A stretch of 64,000 bases of DNA from Schizochytrium sp. CCTCC M209059 (taxonomy: Eukaryota > Sar > Bigyra > Thraustochytrida > Thraustochytriidae). Positions 51,968 through 63,144 of the stretch are shown piece by piece. The notes beneath the pieces were generated by a model. The model saw only the letters and a program-made list of their open reading frames with translations, was not told the origin of the DNA and searched no databases. The position numbers and the translations under genes are program-made. The stretch is taken from contig KN805380.1 in NCBI GenBank assembly GCA_000818945.1, positions 389,112 to 453,111 of the forward strand, read 5' to 3'. Each line of letters starts with the position of its first letter. The stretch's first letter is position 1.

Positions 51968-52257
51968 GAATGGTATTGTTGAAACGAATGGTACAATTGC
52001 TGAGGAGGTTGGCTCAAGAGTTGATGTGGCAATTGGTGGCTCGCAAGAGGTCCCTGCGCGAGCCTGTTTTGCGTCCGATCGAGCACCGAGTTTGTGTTTC
52101 GGATGCGAGACTTGCCGAGCCTGCGGTCGCGGTCATCGTCCGAGTCGCTGTCCTCGCTCTCGGCACTCTCGTTGCCCCGGAAGACCTTGCTCTTCCTGCT
52201 CTGCTGCGTCAGCCCCGCGAAGAAGGCGCGCAGCTCCTCCTGCGCCTCGTGCTGCAT
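50356..52257 (-). CDS. Polyglutamine-rich protein with five C2H2 zinc fingers
   Basis: A 633-residue putative sequence-specific DNA-binding protein. The ATG at 52257 gives MQHEAQEELRAFFAGLTQQS; the open frame upstream runs into the assembly gap and is not convincing. After a Ser/Asp acidic patch (about 30-45), residues 60-300 are Gln/His/Pro-rich with three long Gln runs coded by mixed CAA/CAG. The C-terminus (about 480-628) holds five adjacent fingers: FECSFPGCKRRFAWKWTMETH, FVCKTCKKGFFTVGCLRSH, FPCSHPGCKKGYRTSEGLSLH, WKCPVAKCNKSFVRQADCKLH and FPCSVASCDKSFACLTELKRH, each with its second His. The long inter-Cys spacing (C-x4-C in four of five) is the TFIIIA/GLI style. TFIIIA has nine fingers, so a transcription factor other than TFIIIA is more likely. 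The N-terminal Gln region resembles an activation domain. Confidence 0.82.
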
Positions 52258-55200
52258 CTTGCGCCCTCGGGCCTCGCGAGCGTTGTTTTTTCCCCGCCCG
52301 CCCGCCCGCCCGCACGCCCGCACGCCCGCACGCCCGCACGCACGCGACTCGCCAGGAGCGNNNNNNNNNNNNNNNNNNNNNNNNNNNNNNNNNNNNNNNN
52401 NNNNNNNNNNNNNNNNNNNNNNNNNNNNNNNNNNNNNNNNNNNNNNNNNNNNNNNNNNNNNNNNNNNNNNNNNNNNNNNNNNNNNCTGCGCCTCGGCCTG
52501 CCTGCCTGTCTGCCTGCCTGCCGCGCGCCGCTGCGGCCTCTGCCCTCGGGGTCGGTCTGCGACGTCACGCCGTCTCGACGGAGGGATGGCTGGGATGGCG
52601 GGATGAAGGGATGAATGTATGGATGGATGGATAGATGGAATGAATGAATGAATCCCGCCGCGAGGCGACGGCGCCAGGGACGACGATGAGGGCGCCCCGC
52701 GCCCGCCGCGGCCGCCGCGACGCGCCCGCCTGCCCCCTGCCCGTCCGTCCGTCTGTCTGCCTGCCTGCCTGCCTGCCTGCCTGCGCTCCGTGCGCTGCGC
52801 CGCGAGGGATCTGGGACTAACGCCGCCACGGCGAGGCGAGCCAGCAAGCAAGGAAGGCGAGCAAGCAAGGACGGCGAGGCGGGAGAGGGGAGAGAGAGAG
52901 TGCGGTGACCGCGCTGGGGGAGCGGAGGCTCTTGCCTCCTTCTTGCCTTTGCCCCGCGCCCGTGGCTTCGTGGCTTTCCTGCTCTGCCGCCGGCCGCGGC
53001 TCGCGGAGGAGCGCCCGCGTCGGGGCGCGGCGCGCGACGGGGCGGACGGCGAGAGAGGAGCGGGCATGCGCGCAGCCGAGGCGCGGGCTCAGTGCAGACA
53101 CAGGAGCAATAAAACAGTCAGACAGAAAATAGAAACAACACGGACGAACGAGGCACCCTCACAGACAAACACAGACAGACCGACAGACCGACAGACAGAC
53201 AGAGAGACGCAGTCACCGCCGCCCACAGCCAAGCCGGCCTCGAAATAAGACAAACAGCCAAGCGCTGTGGGGCAGCTGCGGTGGCCGCTGTGGAAGCGCT
53301 CCTGGACGAGTGAGCTCGAGCAAGCGAGCACGAAACCACGCTTCGCGCCGATCTCTCCGAGCCCCTCGCTCGCATACTCGAGCGGGCGGGCGAGCGAGCG
53401 AGCGCGTCCGTCGTCGCGGCAGCTCGTCGCTCGCCTCGAGCTGCGTCGAGGCGCAGGCCTTTCTGTCTCTCTCACTTTCTCTCCGCGGTCGGCGAACGAG
53501 TCCAGCGCCGAGAGAGCAAGCAAGTCTAACGAGGGTCGCAAGCGATCAGCAAGCACGCATGCAAGCCAAGCCAAGCCAAGCCAAGCCGAGCCGAGCCAAG
53601 CCGAGCCAAGCCAAGCCACGGAGCAAACAGAGGCAAGGTGTCGTGATGGCGCGAAGCGGACCCCCCCGCCCATCCCCAAGTACGATGCTGCAGTGCGCAG
53701 CAGCGCAGGCGACTGCGACTTCGACCCGAGCCGAGCACAGCAGACATAGCGAAGCTGGCCAAGACGAACGAAGCCAAGGCGAAGCCAGGGCGATCGAAGC
53801 GGAGGCGAGGCAGGGCAAGGCAAGCAACGGCAAGCCGCGGCATGCCAAGCGAGCCAAACCATTCGCAAGCACGTCTGACTCGGCGCGGGGTGGCAGGAGC
53901 AGCCGGCACAGCTAGCTGCCAGCTAAACGAGCCGCAGTGTCCGCGCGTGGTCCCGTCACGCCGAGATTGTTGCTCCGCGTGACGTGCCGTGCGCGCGTGT
54001 CCGCGAGCCAGCCCCCCACCCTCCAGCTACCGCGCCCTCAGTGGAGCTCACGCCCCCGCTACACCGCCACTGAGCCCCCACAATACCCTTCACACCCCAC
54101 GCGCGGTGCTGGACCTCTAATCTGCGGGCATACTCTCTACATATCGGAGCAAAAAGAAGCTAGCTGTTGGTCGCCGCCGGGGGGCGCTGCTCCCCGCCCC
54201 GCTCCCCGACGGCCTGTCCGTCGACCGCGGCCGTCGCCGGGGTCAAAAGGGGCGCGCCGCCGCGTCCACCGTGTGACTACAGCTTACCGCCTGCCCAGAA
54301 ACAGCTTGCTCGCTTGCTTCTTTGGCTTGCTTGCTTGCTTGCTTGCTTTTATTTTCCCTGGTCTGCCTGTTCTTATCGTCACAACTCTTCGCATCGCATC
54401 GCATCACGTTTCCTCACATCACCTTCGCGTCACATCGCGAGCTCGCAGCTGCAGCACGCACACAGACAGACAGACAGCCAGCCGGCCGCCCTCCCTCCCT
54501 CCCTCCCAGTCCCTCTGACGCGTCAACGCGGACTCCACGATGGACGGACGCTGGCACGCCGCCCTCGCCGAGGCTCGAGGCTCTCCTCCCCGCGCCGCCG
54601 AGCGAGCGCGAGAGCGAGGCGCCGAGACGCGGTCAGTCAGGGGCGTGACCATCACGACTTTCCGCTCGCCGAAGCTGCGGGCGCCTTCCTCGCGCCGATG
54701 CGGGACACCGCGAGGCAGCCCGCCGGACCCCGCCGCGCCCCTCCACACCGTGCTTCCCTTAGACGCCCACACCGCGGCGCGCGCTGCGTGACGGTGCTTC
54801 CGCGGCTGCTGCGGCTGCTGCGTCCACCATTCCCGGATTCTTCACGCGCCCGTCGTTGTTTGGAGTCACAGTTAAGGCGGGGGGATAAGAAGGAAAGGCT
54901 AGAAAAATTCTGCGACTAGAAGTAGCTGGAAAAGCCTTCTTTCTCGGGGACGACTTGATGGAGATCATCTCAAAGTTCTGGAGGCCCATCCTCGTACTAC
55001 TCTTCCCACCCCGGCGCGGCGGCGCGGCGGTCGTCCGCTCGGGCGTATGTACGTACCTCAAGAGACGGCCGGTCGGTCGGTCGGTCGGTCGGTCGGTATT
55101 CCGGCCGGTCGGCCGTAAGAAGCTATGGCAAATCAGATTCGCCATCATTGCTGCGCCCTCCTGTGGCCACCGCCGGTGCATGCAGTGCCACTGGCACTGC

Positions 55201-55492
55201 CATGAGCTTGCCATATGTTCTCTTCATTGCGAGTGTTCCAAGCACGTACTACTAGTCGTATGTGCCAGTGTTCAAGGCGGCCCAAGACTCTCGCCGTCAA
55301 CGTATATATTTTTCTCGTCTCCGGAAGCGGCCGGCGATCGCAAGCAGGAGTTGGGAGACAGACCGACGGACGCGCGTCGCGGCCGCCGCGGGCGAAGCGG
55401 GAGAGACACGGCCCCGCTCGCTGGCTGGCGCGTCGGCGCGCTTTCCTGGCTTGCTCGCCAAAGGGCAAGCTTGAGGCAAGGAGCGCGCCAAG
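52258..55492. other. 3.2 kb gene-poor region between divergent genes, including an assembly gap
   Basis: GC-rich with many microsatellites: (GCCC)n before the gap, (GGAT)n near 52610, (GCCT)n near 52755-52785, (CAGA)n near 53160-53210, (CCAAG)n near 53560-53625, (TTGC)n near 54325-54350 and (GGTC)n near 55070-55100. No convincing gene. It contains the promoters of the zinc-finger and LRR-IQ-WW genes. Confidence 0.6.
52361..52485. other. Assembly gap (125 N)
   Basis: A run of 125 undetermined bases flanked by CGCACGCCC-type and GCCTGCCTGC-type repeats, the sort of sequence that stops assemblies. Confidence 0.99.
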
Positions 55493-58400
55493 ATGCAGCC
55501 AAGTGACGACGACCCGGCGATCACCGGCACCGCCACGACCACCACGCGATCGCGTCTGCGCACAAATGATTTGGCAAACAGCCCGGCCATGCAGCGTCTT
55601 CGCAAGGCTGCAGACCCCAAAATTGGTCGAGAAGCACTTCACCGCGAAGCCGAACAGTTGCGCGCATGGGAAGAAGAACAACGCGAAGAGGCGCAAGACA
55701 ACCTGCTGCTGGCCCACGGGGACAACGTCTCTGCTCACGATGATACAATCAAGAACAACAACAGCCCCAATGCAGGCCCCAGAAACAACAAGGTCGTACT
55801 TCCGGACCTCAGCGCCGTCTTCAAAAAGGCGCAAGAGGCCGCGGGTCTTTCGTTGAGCGAGATTCCAAGCGCCCTCTTTGACGCCGAAGACATCGAGCTC
55901 GCCGTATGGACAGCTCTTGTCGACGACCCCTTTTTGCGGAAACTTGCGCGTAGCAACGAATCTCGCGTCCAAAATGGCGTACCCATCGGCTCTCAGCTGA
56001 AAAGTGCCGCCTTAGATCCGGCCGTCGGTGCTGTCACCTTGCTTTCGAACATGTACGGTACTCGCGCAAGCTCCACGACCGACGCCGAGGCAGAAAAAGC
56101 AAAGTTGGACGGTAAGGAAAATGACCACACAACAACCCATGAAAATCATGGAGAAGCGTTGCCCAGCGATGCGCCCCCTGCGCCATCGGCCCCCGCGCCT
56201 CCGCGCGAGATCCCTGATCGGGTACCCTTTGGTGGAATTCGCTCACTCATCATTCCCAATGCGAACAAGGTCACAGACGCAGGTCTTCTTGCGCTCGCGC
56301 GTACTTGTCAAAATCTTCGAAGATTGAACCTTGCCCAGTGCACTCAAATTACAGACGTCGCAGTTCGCGCGCTCGCCAAACAAAACGAGTATCTCGAAGA
56401 AGTTGATCTGTCCCAATGCCCACACGTCCAGGGCGCAGGACTGGTGACGATCGGAGAATGCTGTCGAAGGCTACGTGTACTCAGACTACGCGAGTGCCCC
56501 GCCTCGGAAGAATGGCTTCTCAAACGCATCGCCACCGGTCTCCCCGAGCTGCGCGAGATCGATCTCTCCAGATCTCTCAAGGTCACAGACGACACGATCC
56601 GCACACTTGCAAATAGGTGTCGCAAGCTCGAGAAAGTGGTCCTCGCGTACTGCCGCGAGCTTTCCGATGTGGCCGTCCTTGCGCTTTCAGAGTGCTGCCC
56701 CGGTCTCGAGCACCTTGACTTGCGACGCAACGCTCTCCGTCACAAAATCACCGACGTCTGTCTGTTATCACTCGCGGAGCGCTGTCCAGGCTTGAGCACG
56801 CTGCTGCTTGCGGGAAACGACTTTGTCACCGACGTTGGTGTGAGTTGGCTTGCCTCGGGATGTCACGCGCTCGAAAAGCTTACGCTCAATGGTCTCTTCA
56901 AAGTTTCTGATGCTGGAATTCGCGCTCTTGGCGATGGCTGCCCTGAGCTCGTGTGGCTTGACATTTCCGGTCTCAAACAGGTTAGCGATGTAGGCATTCG
57001 GTACTTGGCAGATGGGTGCAAACGCCTCAAGCATCTCGAGTGCGCCAACGTGTACATGCTCACGGACGGCGTGCAGCGCGACTTTGGCATCGAGGGACTC
57101 CAAGCGCTTGTGGGAGCCTGTGCAGATCTCGAATACTTGGGCTTGGCGCAATGCTTTCAAGTCGGGCCCCGCATTCTGCGCCTTTTATCTGAGGGCATCG
57201 ACCCTCTTACAGAGCTCAAGTCGAGCAAGCTTGGACACGCTCTAAAAGGACTCTGTCTGCGCAATATGCCGCGTGTCTCGGCATCGGCGCTCGAACCCGT
57301 TCTCACGGGCCGCGCTTCGAGAACCCTCGTCAAGTTGGACCTCGCCGGCTGCGAGGGCATGCGCGACAGAGTGCTTCGTATTATTGGCCGACACTGTGCC
57401 GCGCTTGAGTCGCTAAGTCTGGCGGGCTGCGCCGATATTTCGAGTCGTGGAATCACCGCCATGTGCCGAGTCTCGCCACGAGGGCGGCCGCTGCGCGACC
57501 TCAACCTTTCCGGCTGTCGCCATGTGGGCGATCTTGCTCTCCTCGCACTCTCCGATGCGGGCTACGATCCAGGACTGCAGCGATTGAATTTCCGAGGCTG
57601 TGAAGGCGTGTCTGAGACAGGCCTGGCGTGGTTAGCAGAAAAGGTGCCGACCGTGCTCGAGCTCAATGTCTTTGGCTGCAATGCTGTTTCTTATCGCGGC
57701 CTACAGGCTCTTGTAGGCCACTGGAAATACACGCACGTACACAAGGGCGTACAATTCGTGGGCGTGGCCCCAGACGATAAGTGCAGGGACATGCGATTCA
57801 TCGATGACTACGGCGCCGTGTGGAAAGCCGCCGTACTCATCCAGAGCACGCATCGTGCTCGGATGGCCCGACGCGAAGCTGCGCGACGGCGCGAAATCCG
57901 TCTTATGCATTGGACCGCGCGACGTCTGCAGGCACACTGGCGTGGCCGTGTCGCGCGCAAGTACGCCATTTTGCGGCGACTGCAACGACGCAAAGAGATC
58001 GAGGCGGCGACAAAGTTACAGAGTCTCTTTCGCGCGCGCCAGGCGCAAAAAGTTGCCGCGATCAGACGCGCCGAGGCGCTGGAGCGCCGCCGTCAGGCTG
58101 CTGCAACCTACATTCAGACGCGCTGGCGCGGCAAACTCGCCAAGGACCTCTTGTACGCCGCGCGCAGGGCTCGACAAGTGTACATTGAAAAGTGTGCGCG
58201 TGCCGCCACGCGCGTGCAGACACTGTGGCGAGGGCGTATGGGACGCAAGCGCTTTGAGATGCTGCGCGCCGTGCGGCTCGCAAAGTTGGCCGCCGAGGAG
58301 GCCGCCGCGACCAAGCTCCAGAGCATCATGCGTGGACGACGCGAGCGTCGCAGAGCTGCGCAGCGCAAGGAACTAGAAGCGCTCGAGGCGGAGCGCAAGG

Positions 58401-60703
58401 TGCAGGCGAGCATCAAAATGCAACAGGCGGCGCGGGTGCGTTTGGCGCGGAAAAAGCTTGCTCGCAAGCGTGAAGTCGTGGAGGAGAGAGAACGAGCTGC
58501 TATCAAGCTGCAGTGCATGTGGCGTGCGAAAAAGGGAAGCCTTGCTGTACACATGTTGAGGTCTGCCAAACGAGCAGCTGCGTCAGAGAGGGCCGCGCTC
58601 AAGGTGCAGGCCATTTGGCGTGGACGCCAGGGCAAGCTTGCGGTGCAAATGATTCGCCAGGTTCGCGCGGCGCGCGAAGCCGAGCAACAAGCTGCTGCGC
58701 AACGCATGCAGTGCATGCTTCGAAAACGCCTTGCGCGTCGCAAGGTGGCGGCTGTGCGCGAGGAAAAGCTGGATCGCGAGCGTCGACAGCGCGACCTCGA
58801 TACGTGGGCTGCCATTCTCGTGCAAAAACAATATCGGGGACGCATTGGGCGCAAGCGCGCAGTCATCTTTCGCGAAGAGCGTAAGCGTCGCTGGAAGCAA
58901 ATGCATGATGTCGAGCAGGATCGCCCCTTTTACTACAATCAGGATACGGGCGAGGTGCGCTGGCGCATGCCGCAAGACATGCTCGATCTCCTTCCAAGAC
59001 CCGCGTGCACGAACTGCGAAAGCGTAGATGCGTATGTGGAGTGCGGAGCCTGCGCTGAGTTCTTTTGTGAAGCTTGCTGGGGCCAAGTTCATCATGGAGG
59101 GTATCGCAAAGACCACCCTTACCGCGCACTTTACGATGCTTATGGAAAGCGCATTGATTATGGCGATGGCGAGTGGCCCTCCATATGGCCTTCAGAAATC
59201 GAGCAAGATGATCGTCTTGGCTGGCACCGTAAACTACGCGCCGAGCAAATGGAGCAAGGTCTACCGGTCACCGCAGGCATTCCTGAGCTGGATCCCGAGG
59301 CAGATATAGTACGAGAGACCGAAAAACGCAGACGCAAGGGGAGCAAGGATAAGGAGGATTCTCGCCAAGTCGATAGTGAGCCTGAAAGTCTTAGTGAGAG
59401 TGAGAGTGAGAGTGAAGCACCGATGACATCACAAGGTACGACGGTGGCTCGATGGCAAAGGCTCTGGGATTACGAAAATGAAAGAGAGATCTTTTTGCAT
59501 AGACAAAAGCAAAAGGTCCGTTTTGAACGACCTGCAGACTACGAGTCGCCGCGCTTCGAGGATTCATGGAAGGAGTACTTTGATGAGGAAAATCAAGTGG
59601 AGTATTGGTACAATCTTAAGACGGGTGAATCTACGTACAATAATCCCGCACTTCTCGTGCAGGGCGACGAGGCCTTACCTCCAGATACTGAAAATAGCGA
59701 TGGAGAAGCGGGCGTTAATGAAGAAAAGCATGCAGAAGAGTGGGTCAAGGTCTTTCAAGAGGAGACCGGGCGTGCCTTTTACCACAATGCGGCGACCGGG
59801 ATTTCTGTGTTTGAGCGACCCGCAGCATACGAGTCGCCGCGCGAAGATCCTGAAGATGCGCGCTACCGACACAATCACCCCACGTGGAGCCGGTATGTGG
59901 ATGCGTCGTCGGGAACACCATACTATTTCAATCATGAGACTCACGCCACGCAATACGACAGGCCGCCGGGATACGACACCCCACGCGATGACGTGTGGAT
60001 GAAATTTCATGATGAAACGGTGGGTCGCGACTATTACTATAACGAGACCTCGGGGGCAACGCAATACATGCGCCCCGATGGATTCGAGACCCCACGCCCA
60101 CTTGGCTTTGAAGAGGGCGCCGATGGCTGGACCAAGTACGTCGATGCTGACTCGAGCGTCATGGTGTACGAAAATACGATCACTGGTGTGCTTCAGTATG
60201 AGCGTCCCACAGACTTTGACAAGGTTGCCGAGGGAGAAAACGATGGACCTCTACGGGAATCTGGACCTTGGCAAGAGTATCATGACCCAGCGTCTGGACA
60301 CAACTACTACTACAACCTTGCCACGGGAGAAAGCACGTACGATATCCCGCTCGGGTTTCGCGACGATGCTCACGGCGCACAGAAAGATCTTGATGACTTG
60401 GACGTGGGCGACGATGCTGCCAATACTGACGCACCAAAGGAGGATGACGCGCCCTTTGATGACGTCGCGCATGCCGCGTCGTGGGTAAATAACTCTGACT
60501 GGTCAAAGTATGGCGTGGAAAAGTGGCTGATGTGTTTTTTACGCGAGCACAAGGACTGCAACGAAATAAGTACGCCTGTATTGCGGCCTGAAGTTCAGGC
60601 CGTGGTGACTGAAGTCTGTGAAGAGTTGGGACTTGACTATGTCACGCGCGGGTTTGGGCGCATGCGTTCATTGGTCATCTCCAAGGTGGAGGATTCTTCG
60701 TGA
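55493..60703 (+). CDS. Large LRR - IQ - B-box - WW repeat protein
   Basis: A 1736-residue protein from the ATG at 55493. Domains in order: disordered N-terminus (1-245); about 18 cysteine-containing leucine-rich repeats of the FBXL/AMN1 type (about 249-742, e.g. 'LRRLNLAQCTQITDVAVRAL'); about ten IQ motifs (about 778-1125, e.g. 'AATKLQSLFRARQAQK') expected to bind calmodulin; a WW-like unit near 1133 ('YYNQDTGEVRWRMP'); a B-box-like zinc site (from Cys1172, 'CTNCESVDAYVECGACAEFF'); an acidic linker; then about seven more WW-like units (about 1319-1622), several lacking the second Trp ('YYNETSGATQYMRP'); and a C-terminal helical segment. No F-box is visible. The combination suggests a scaffold linking calmodulin and Pro-rich partners, perhaps on the cytoskeleton or axoneme, but no function can be assigned. 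Neighbouring CFAP52 is flagellar. Confidence 0.88.
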   Translation: MQPSDDDPAITGTATTTTRSRLRTNDLANSPAMQRLRKAADPKIGREALHREAEQLRAWEEEQREEAQDNLLLAHGDNVSAHDDTIKNNNSPNAGPRNNKVVLPDLSAVFKKAQEAAGLSLSEIPSALFDAEDIELAVWTALVDDPFLRKLARSNESRVQNGVPIGSQLKSAALDPAVGAVTLLSNMYGTRASSTTDAEAEKAKLDGKENDHTTTHENHGEALPSDAPPAPSAPAPPREIPDRVPFGGIRSLIIPNANKVTDAGLLALARTCQNLRRLNLAQCTQITDVAVRALAKQNEYLEEVDLSQCPHVQGAGLVTIGECCRRLRVLRLRECPASEEWLLKRIATGLPELREIDLSRSLKVTDDTIRTLANRCRKLEKVVLAYCRELSDVAVLALSECCPGLEHLDLRRNALRHKITDVCLLSLAERCPGLSTLLLAGNDFVTDVGVSWLASGCHALEKLTLNGLFKVSDAGIRALGDGCPELVWLDISGLKQVSDVGIRYLADGCKRLKHLECANVYMLTDGVQRDFGIEGLQALVGACADLEYLGLAQCFQVGPRILRLLSEGIDPLTELKSSKLGHALKGLCLRNMPRVSASALEPVLTGRASRTLVKLDLAGCEGMRDRVLRIIGRHCAALESLSLAGCADISSRGITAMCRVSPRGRPLRDLNLSGCRHVGDLALLALSDAGYDPGLQRLNFRGCEGVSETGLAWLAEKVPTVLELNVFGCNAVSYRGLQALVGHWKYTHVHKGVQFVGVAPDDKCRDMRFIDDYGAVWKAAVLIQSTHRARMARREAARRREIRLMHWTARRLQAHWRGRVARKYAILRRLQRRKEIEAATKLQSLFRARQAQKVAAIRRAEALERRRQAAATYIQTRWRGKLAKDLLYAARRARQVYIEKCARAATRVQTLWRGRMGRKRFEMLRAVRLAKLAAEEAAATKLQSIMRGRRERRRAAQRKELEALEAERKVQASIKMQQAARVRLARKKLARKREVVEERERAAIKLQCMWRAKKGSLAVHMLRSAKRAAASERAALKVQAIWRGRQGKLAVQMIRQVRAAREAEQQAAAQRMQCMLRKRLARRKVAAVREEKLDRERRQRDLDTWAAILVQKQYRGRIGRKRAVIFREERKRRWKQMHDVEQDRPFYYNQDTGEVRWRMPQDMLDLLPRPACTNCESVDAYVECGACAEFFCEACWGQVHHGGYRKDHPYRALYDAYGKRIDYGDGEWPSIWPSEIEQDDRLGWHRKLRAEQMEQGLPVTAGIPELDPEADIVRETEKRRRKGSKDKEDSRQVDSEPESLSESESESEAPMTSQGTTVARWQRLWDYENEREIFLHRQKQKVRFERPADYESPRFEDSWKEYFDEENQVEYWYNLKTGESTYNNPALLVQGDEALPPDTENSDGEAGVNEEKHAEEWVKVFQEETGRAFYHNAATGISVFERPAAYESPREDPEDARYRHNHPTWSRYVDASSGTPYYFNHETHATQYDRPPGYDTPRDDVWMKFHDETVGRDYYYNETSGATQYMRPDGFETPRPLGFEEGADGWTKYVDADSSVMVYENTITGVLQYERPTDFDKVAEGENDGPLRESGPWQEYHDPASGHNYYYNLATGESTYDIPLGFRDDAHGAQKDLDDLDVGDDAANTDAPKEDDAPFDDVAHAASWVNNSDWSKYGVEKWLMCFLREHKDCNEISTPVLRPEVQAVVTEVCEELGLDYVTRGFGRMRSLVISKVEDSS

Positions 60704-61036
60704 TTAACACTGACATTGATTGAAAAAGAAAAAAAAAAAAGAGGAAAATGAAGAAGATTGCCTTTCTTTGTCACAGAGCCCTTGCCTCCATGCACCTTTA
60801 TTGTTGACAAAAAGTATACGTTGTCGATGGCCGTTACGGTTCTGAAAGTTCAAACTCTTCCGATGCAATACATGTTCTCGAGAATCCATGGAAAAGCAGA
60901 CAGAGCTGCAAAAAGGAAAAGGAGAGGGAGAAGACAGAGCGCAGAGCTGTGTAGGCGCGCGCGATCGCGCGCGCGGGGAGGTGATTGACGCCTCGAGGAT
61001 TCAAGCGCGTAGCGAGGCAAGTGGAGACGGGAAACG
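60704..61036. other. Intergenic between LRR-IQ-WW gene and CFAP52
   Basis: Head-to-tail spacer. It begins with an A-rich stretch (GAAAAAGAAAAAAAAAAAAG at about 60721-60740) and has an alternating CG run (GCGCGCGATCGCGCGCGCGG) near 60956-60977 before CFAP52. Confidence 0.6.
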
Positions 61037-63144
61037 ATGGACCCGGTTGAGCTGGAACACGTGATTGGATTCTCCGGGGAGCATAGCAAGGTGCTCTGCG
61101 GTCACCCGAAGAATGCAGACCTGTGCCTTATGGGGTAAGTCTAATTCTAATATGATAGATAGCATGGTGTTTTGCGTCCGTGATCACGTGGATGAACTCT
61201 AACAACGAAAAGGATGAACGATGAATGATCACACGAAAACAATGACGATGATGACGATGACCAACAACAACGACAACGACAAATGAAACCAGGATGGGAT
61301 GCAATGTTGTCATTCAGGATCTACGCGATGACCACAATCAGCGATTTCTGCAAGGACACGACGAAACGGTCTCGGTGGTGGCTGTTTCTGCAAAGGGAAC
61401 GTTAGCTGCGTCGGGCCAGGAGGGTTCACGACGCATGGCAATTCCAGAGGCACAAGTGATTGTGTGGGACCTCGCCCAGCAAGTGGACGTGTATAGACTC
61501 AAGGGCATCCGCCAGACGGCACTTTGCCTCGCCTTTTCTGGAGATGAGGTCTTCCTCGCTGGATCCGGGCGCGATGGCACCCTGTATGTGTGGGACATGC
61601 AAACTGGCGAGATTATTGCCAGCTTGGGCTTGGGCAGCGGCTTGGTACCCACTGCTCTTGAATGGGGGCCGGCACGTCGTGTCGAAGGCTCGCGAAGGCC
61701 CGAATATGTCTTGTACACTACGGTGGGGCCTCAGGTGCTTTCTTTCCAGCTCCGCTACTCTGTGGGTAACATGCAGTACGAAGTCTCGAAGCTGCCCTTT
61801 CGTCTCCCTGCTGGTTTGATTCGCGAGTACCTTGACGTTTGTCAGTCTCCGTGTGGAGAGACGCTGCTGCTGTGTACAAGCGTGGGCGACGTTAGTGTCT
61901 ATCAGTTGGACTCGCAGGTATATCGTGCTAGTTTTCCAGTGTGCAGTGGCGGTGCTCGAAGTATGTGCGCCGCAGGCATCTATGTGTTTGTGGGCGGTGG
62001 AGATGGTACGATTAAGCGACTTACGGGGCGCGGTGCGGAGTGGAGACTCGATGCCGAGATGAGCGTCTTTGGCAGCGTCACGAGTCTGTCTGCGAGCGGA
62101 AGCGAGCGCGTCCTGGTTGGCACCAGCGAGGGTCGTTGCTACGAGCTCGACGTTGCGACGCTGAAAGTGCTTCGCGAATTCCAAAGTGAGACGGCAAGCG
62201 TTGTAGCGGTGGCCTTTAAAGCGTCGTGTTCGATTCGCTTTGCGACGTTAAATGCAGCGGGTATGGTTCGCGTTTGGGATTTGTCGGATTACTCTGTGGT
62301 GACGCAGGCGCAGCCGAGACACCGGGACGTGGGCACCTGCCTTGCTTTTGACGATCTTGCCAGCGAGATGATTGTAGGTTTTGCTTCTGGTGCTGTTCGA
62401 GCATGGCGCGAAGTCAAGTCGGATGCTGCGCCTCTTTCGTGGGAGATTGCCACAGCACACCGTGACGGCGTGTCGTCGGTGTGCGCAACGCAACTGTATT
62501 ATGCGACGGGTGGCTTGCGAGGCGGCGTCCGTCTGTGGGCACGATCGTCACGTGCGCAGCTCTTTGAGTTTTCGGACCATGTGGGGCGTGCGGTCACGAG
62601 CGTGCTTCCAGACTGCCGCGCTGCGCATTTGCTTCACTCGTGCGGCGAGGATCGAAGCATTTTCACATACGACCTCAAGAAAGAGCGGCGCATGGTCCAG
62701 CATCAAATTCCGCAGCAGGGAGGCGTTCCGAGCTCGATGACGCAGCGTCTCGATAGCGAGAATGAGCTCATCACCGCGAGTTCGGACGGCCGCATCTGCA
62801 CGTGGGATTTTGATTTGGACCAGCCTGTTTCAGAGGTTTCTGTCCATGGTTCCAAGGCGCTAGGTTTCACGGCGGTGCGCGTGTCTCCTGGGGACGGAGC
62901 CTTTTTGGCAGCAGCTGCAACGGATGGTCGTGTCCGCGTGTGGGCCCTCTCTTCTGGACGACTTTTGGCGACGTCTGCGGGCAACACGGTACGAGGGATT
63001 CAGGATTTGGCGTGGAGCCCTGACCAGAAGCAAATTGTGGCGGTGGCTTCGGACAAGTGTATTGCGGTCTGGAATGTGTATCTTGACGATGATGCTGGCG
63101 ACGAGGAGGCTAAGGCAGCAGGAAGGTCAATGGGCCATAAATGA
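61037..63144 (+). CDS. CFAP52: CFAP52/WDR16, ciliary WD40 protein (two exons)
   Basis: Axonemal protein that sits inside doublet microtubules of motile cilia and flagella. Exon 1 is 61037-61134 and exon 2 is 61293-63144, giving 649 residues. Exon 1 encodes MDPVELEHVIGFSGEHSKVL and then a Cys-Gly-His-Pro stretch, the conserved N-terminus of the family ('IGF.G'), which a single-exon reading from 61294 would lose. Exon 2 holds successive WD40 repeats making two propellers, e.g. 'FLQGHDETVSVVAVSAKGTL', 'GTLYVWDMQTGEI' and 'DGRVRVWALSSG', ending 'KCIAVWNVYLDDD'. Length is close to the usual 620. Its presence implies the organism builds a motile flagellum. It follows the LRR-IQ-WW gene on the same strand with 333 bases between. 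Confidence 0.9.
61135..61292 (+). other. Spliceosomal intron in CFAP52 (158 bases)
   Basis: Donor ATGGG|GTAAGT and acceptor AACCAG|GATGGG. Splicing keeps the frame across a codon split after two bases and joins 'DLCLMG' to 'MGCNVVIQDL'. The intron is AT-richer, with ATGACG/ACAACG repeats. Confidence 0.9.

Noticed and set aside
52094..53067. Frames crossing the N run, including an extended zinc-finger protein start at 53067
   Set aside because: They depend on undetermined bases and GC-rich low-complexity sequence; the ATG at 52257 is downstream of the gap and gives a sensible start.
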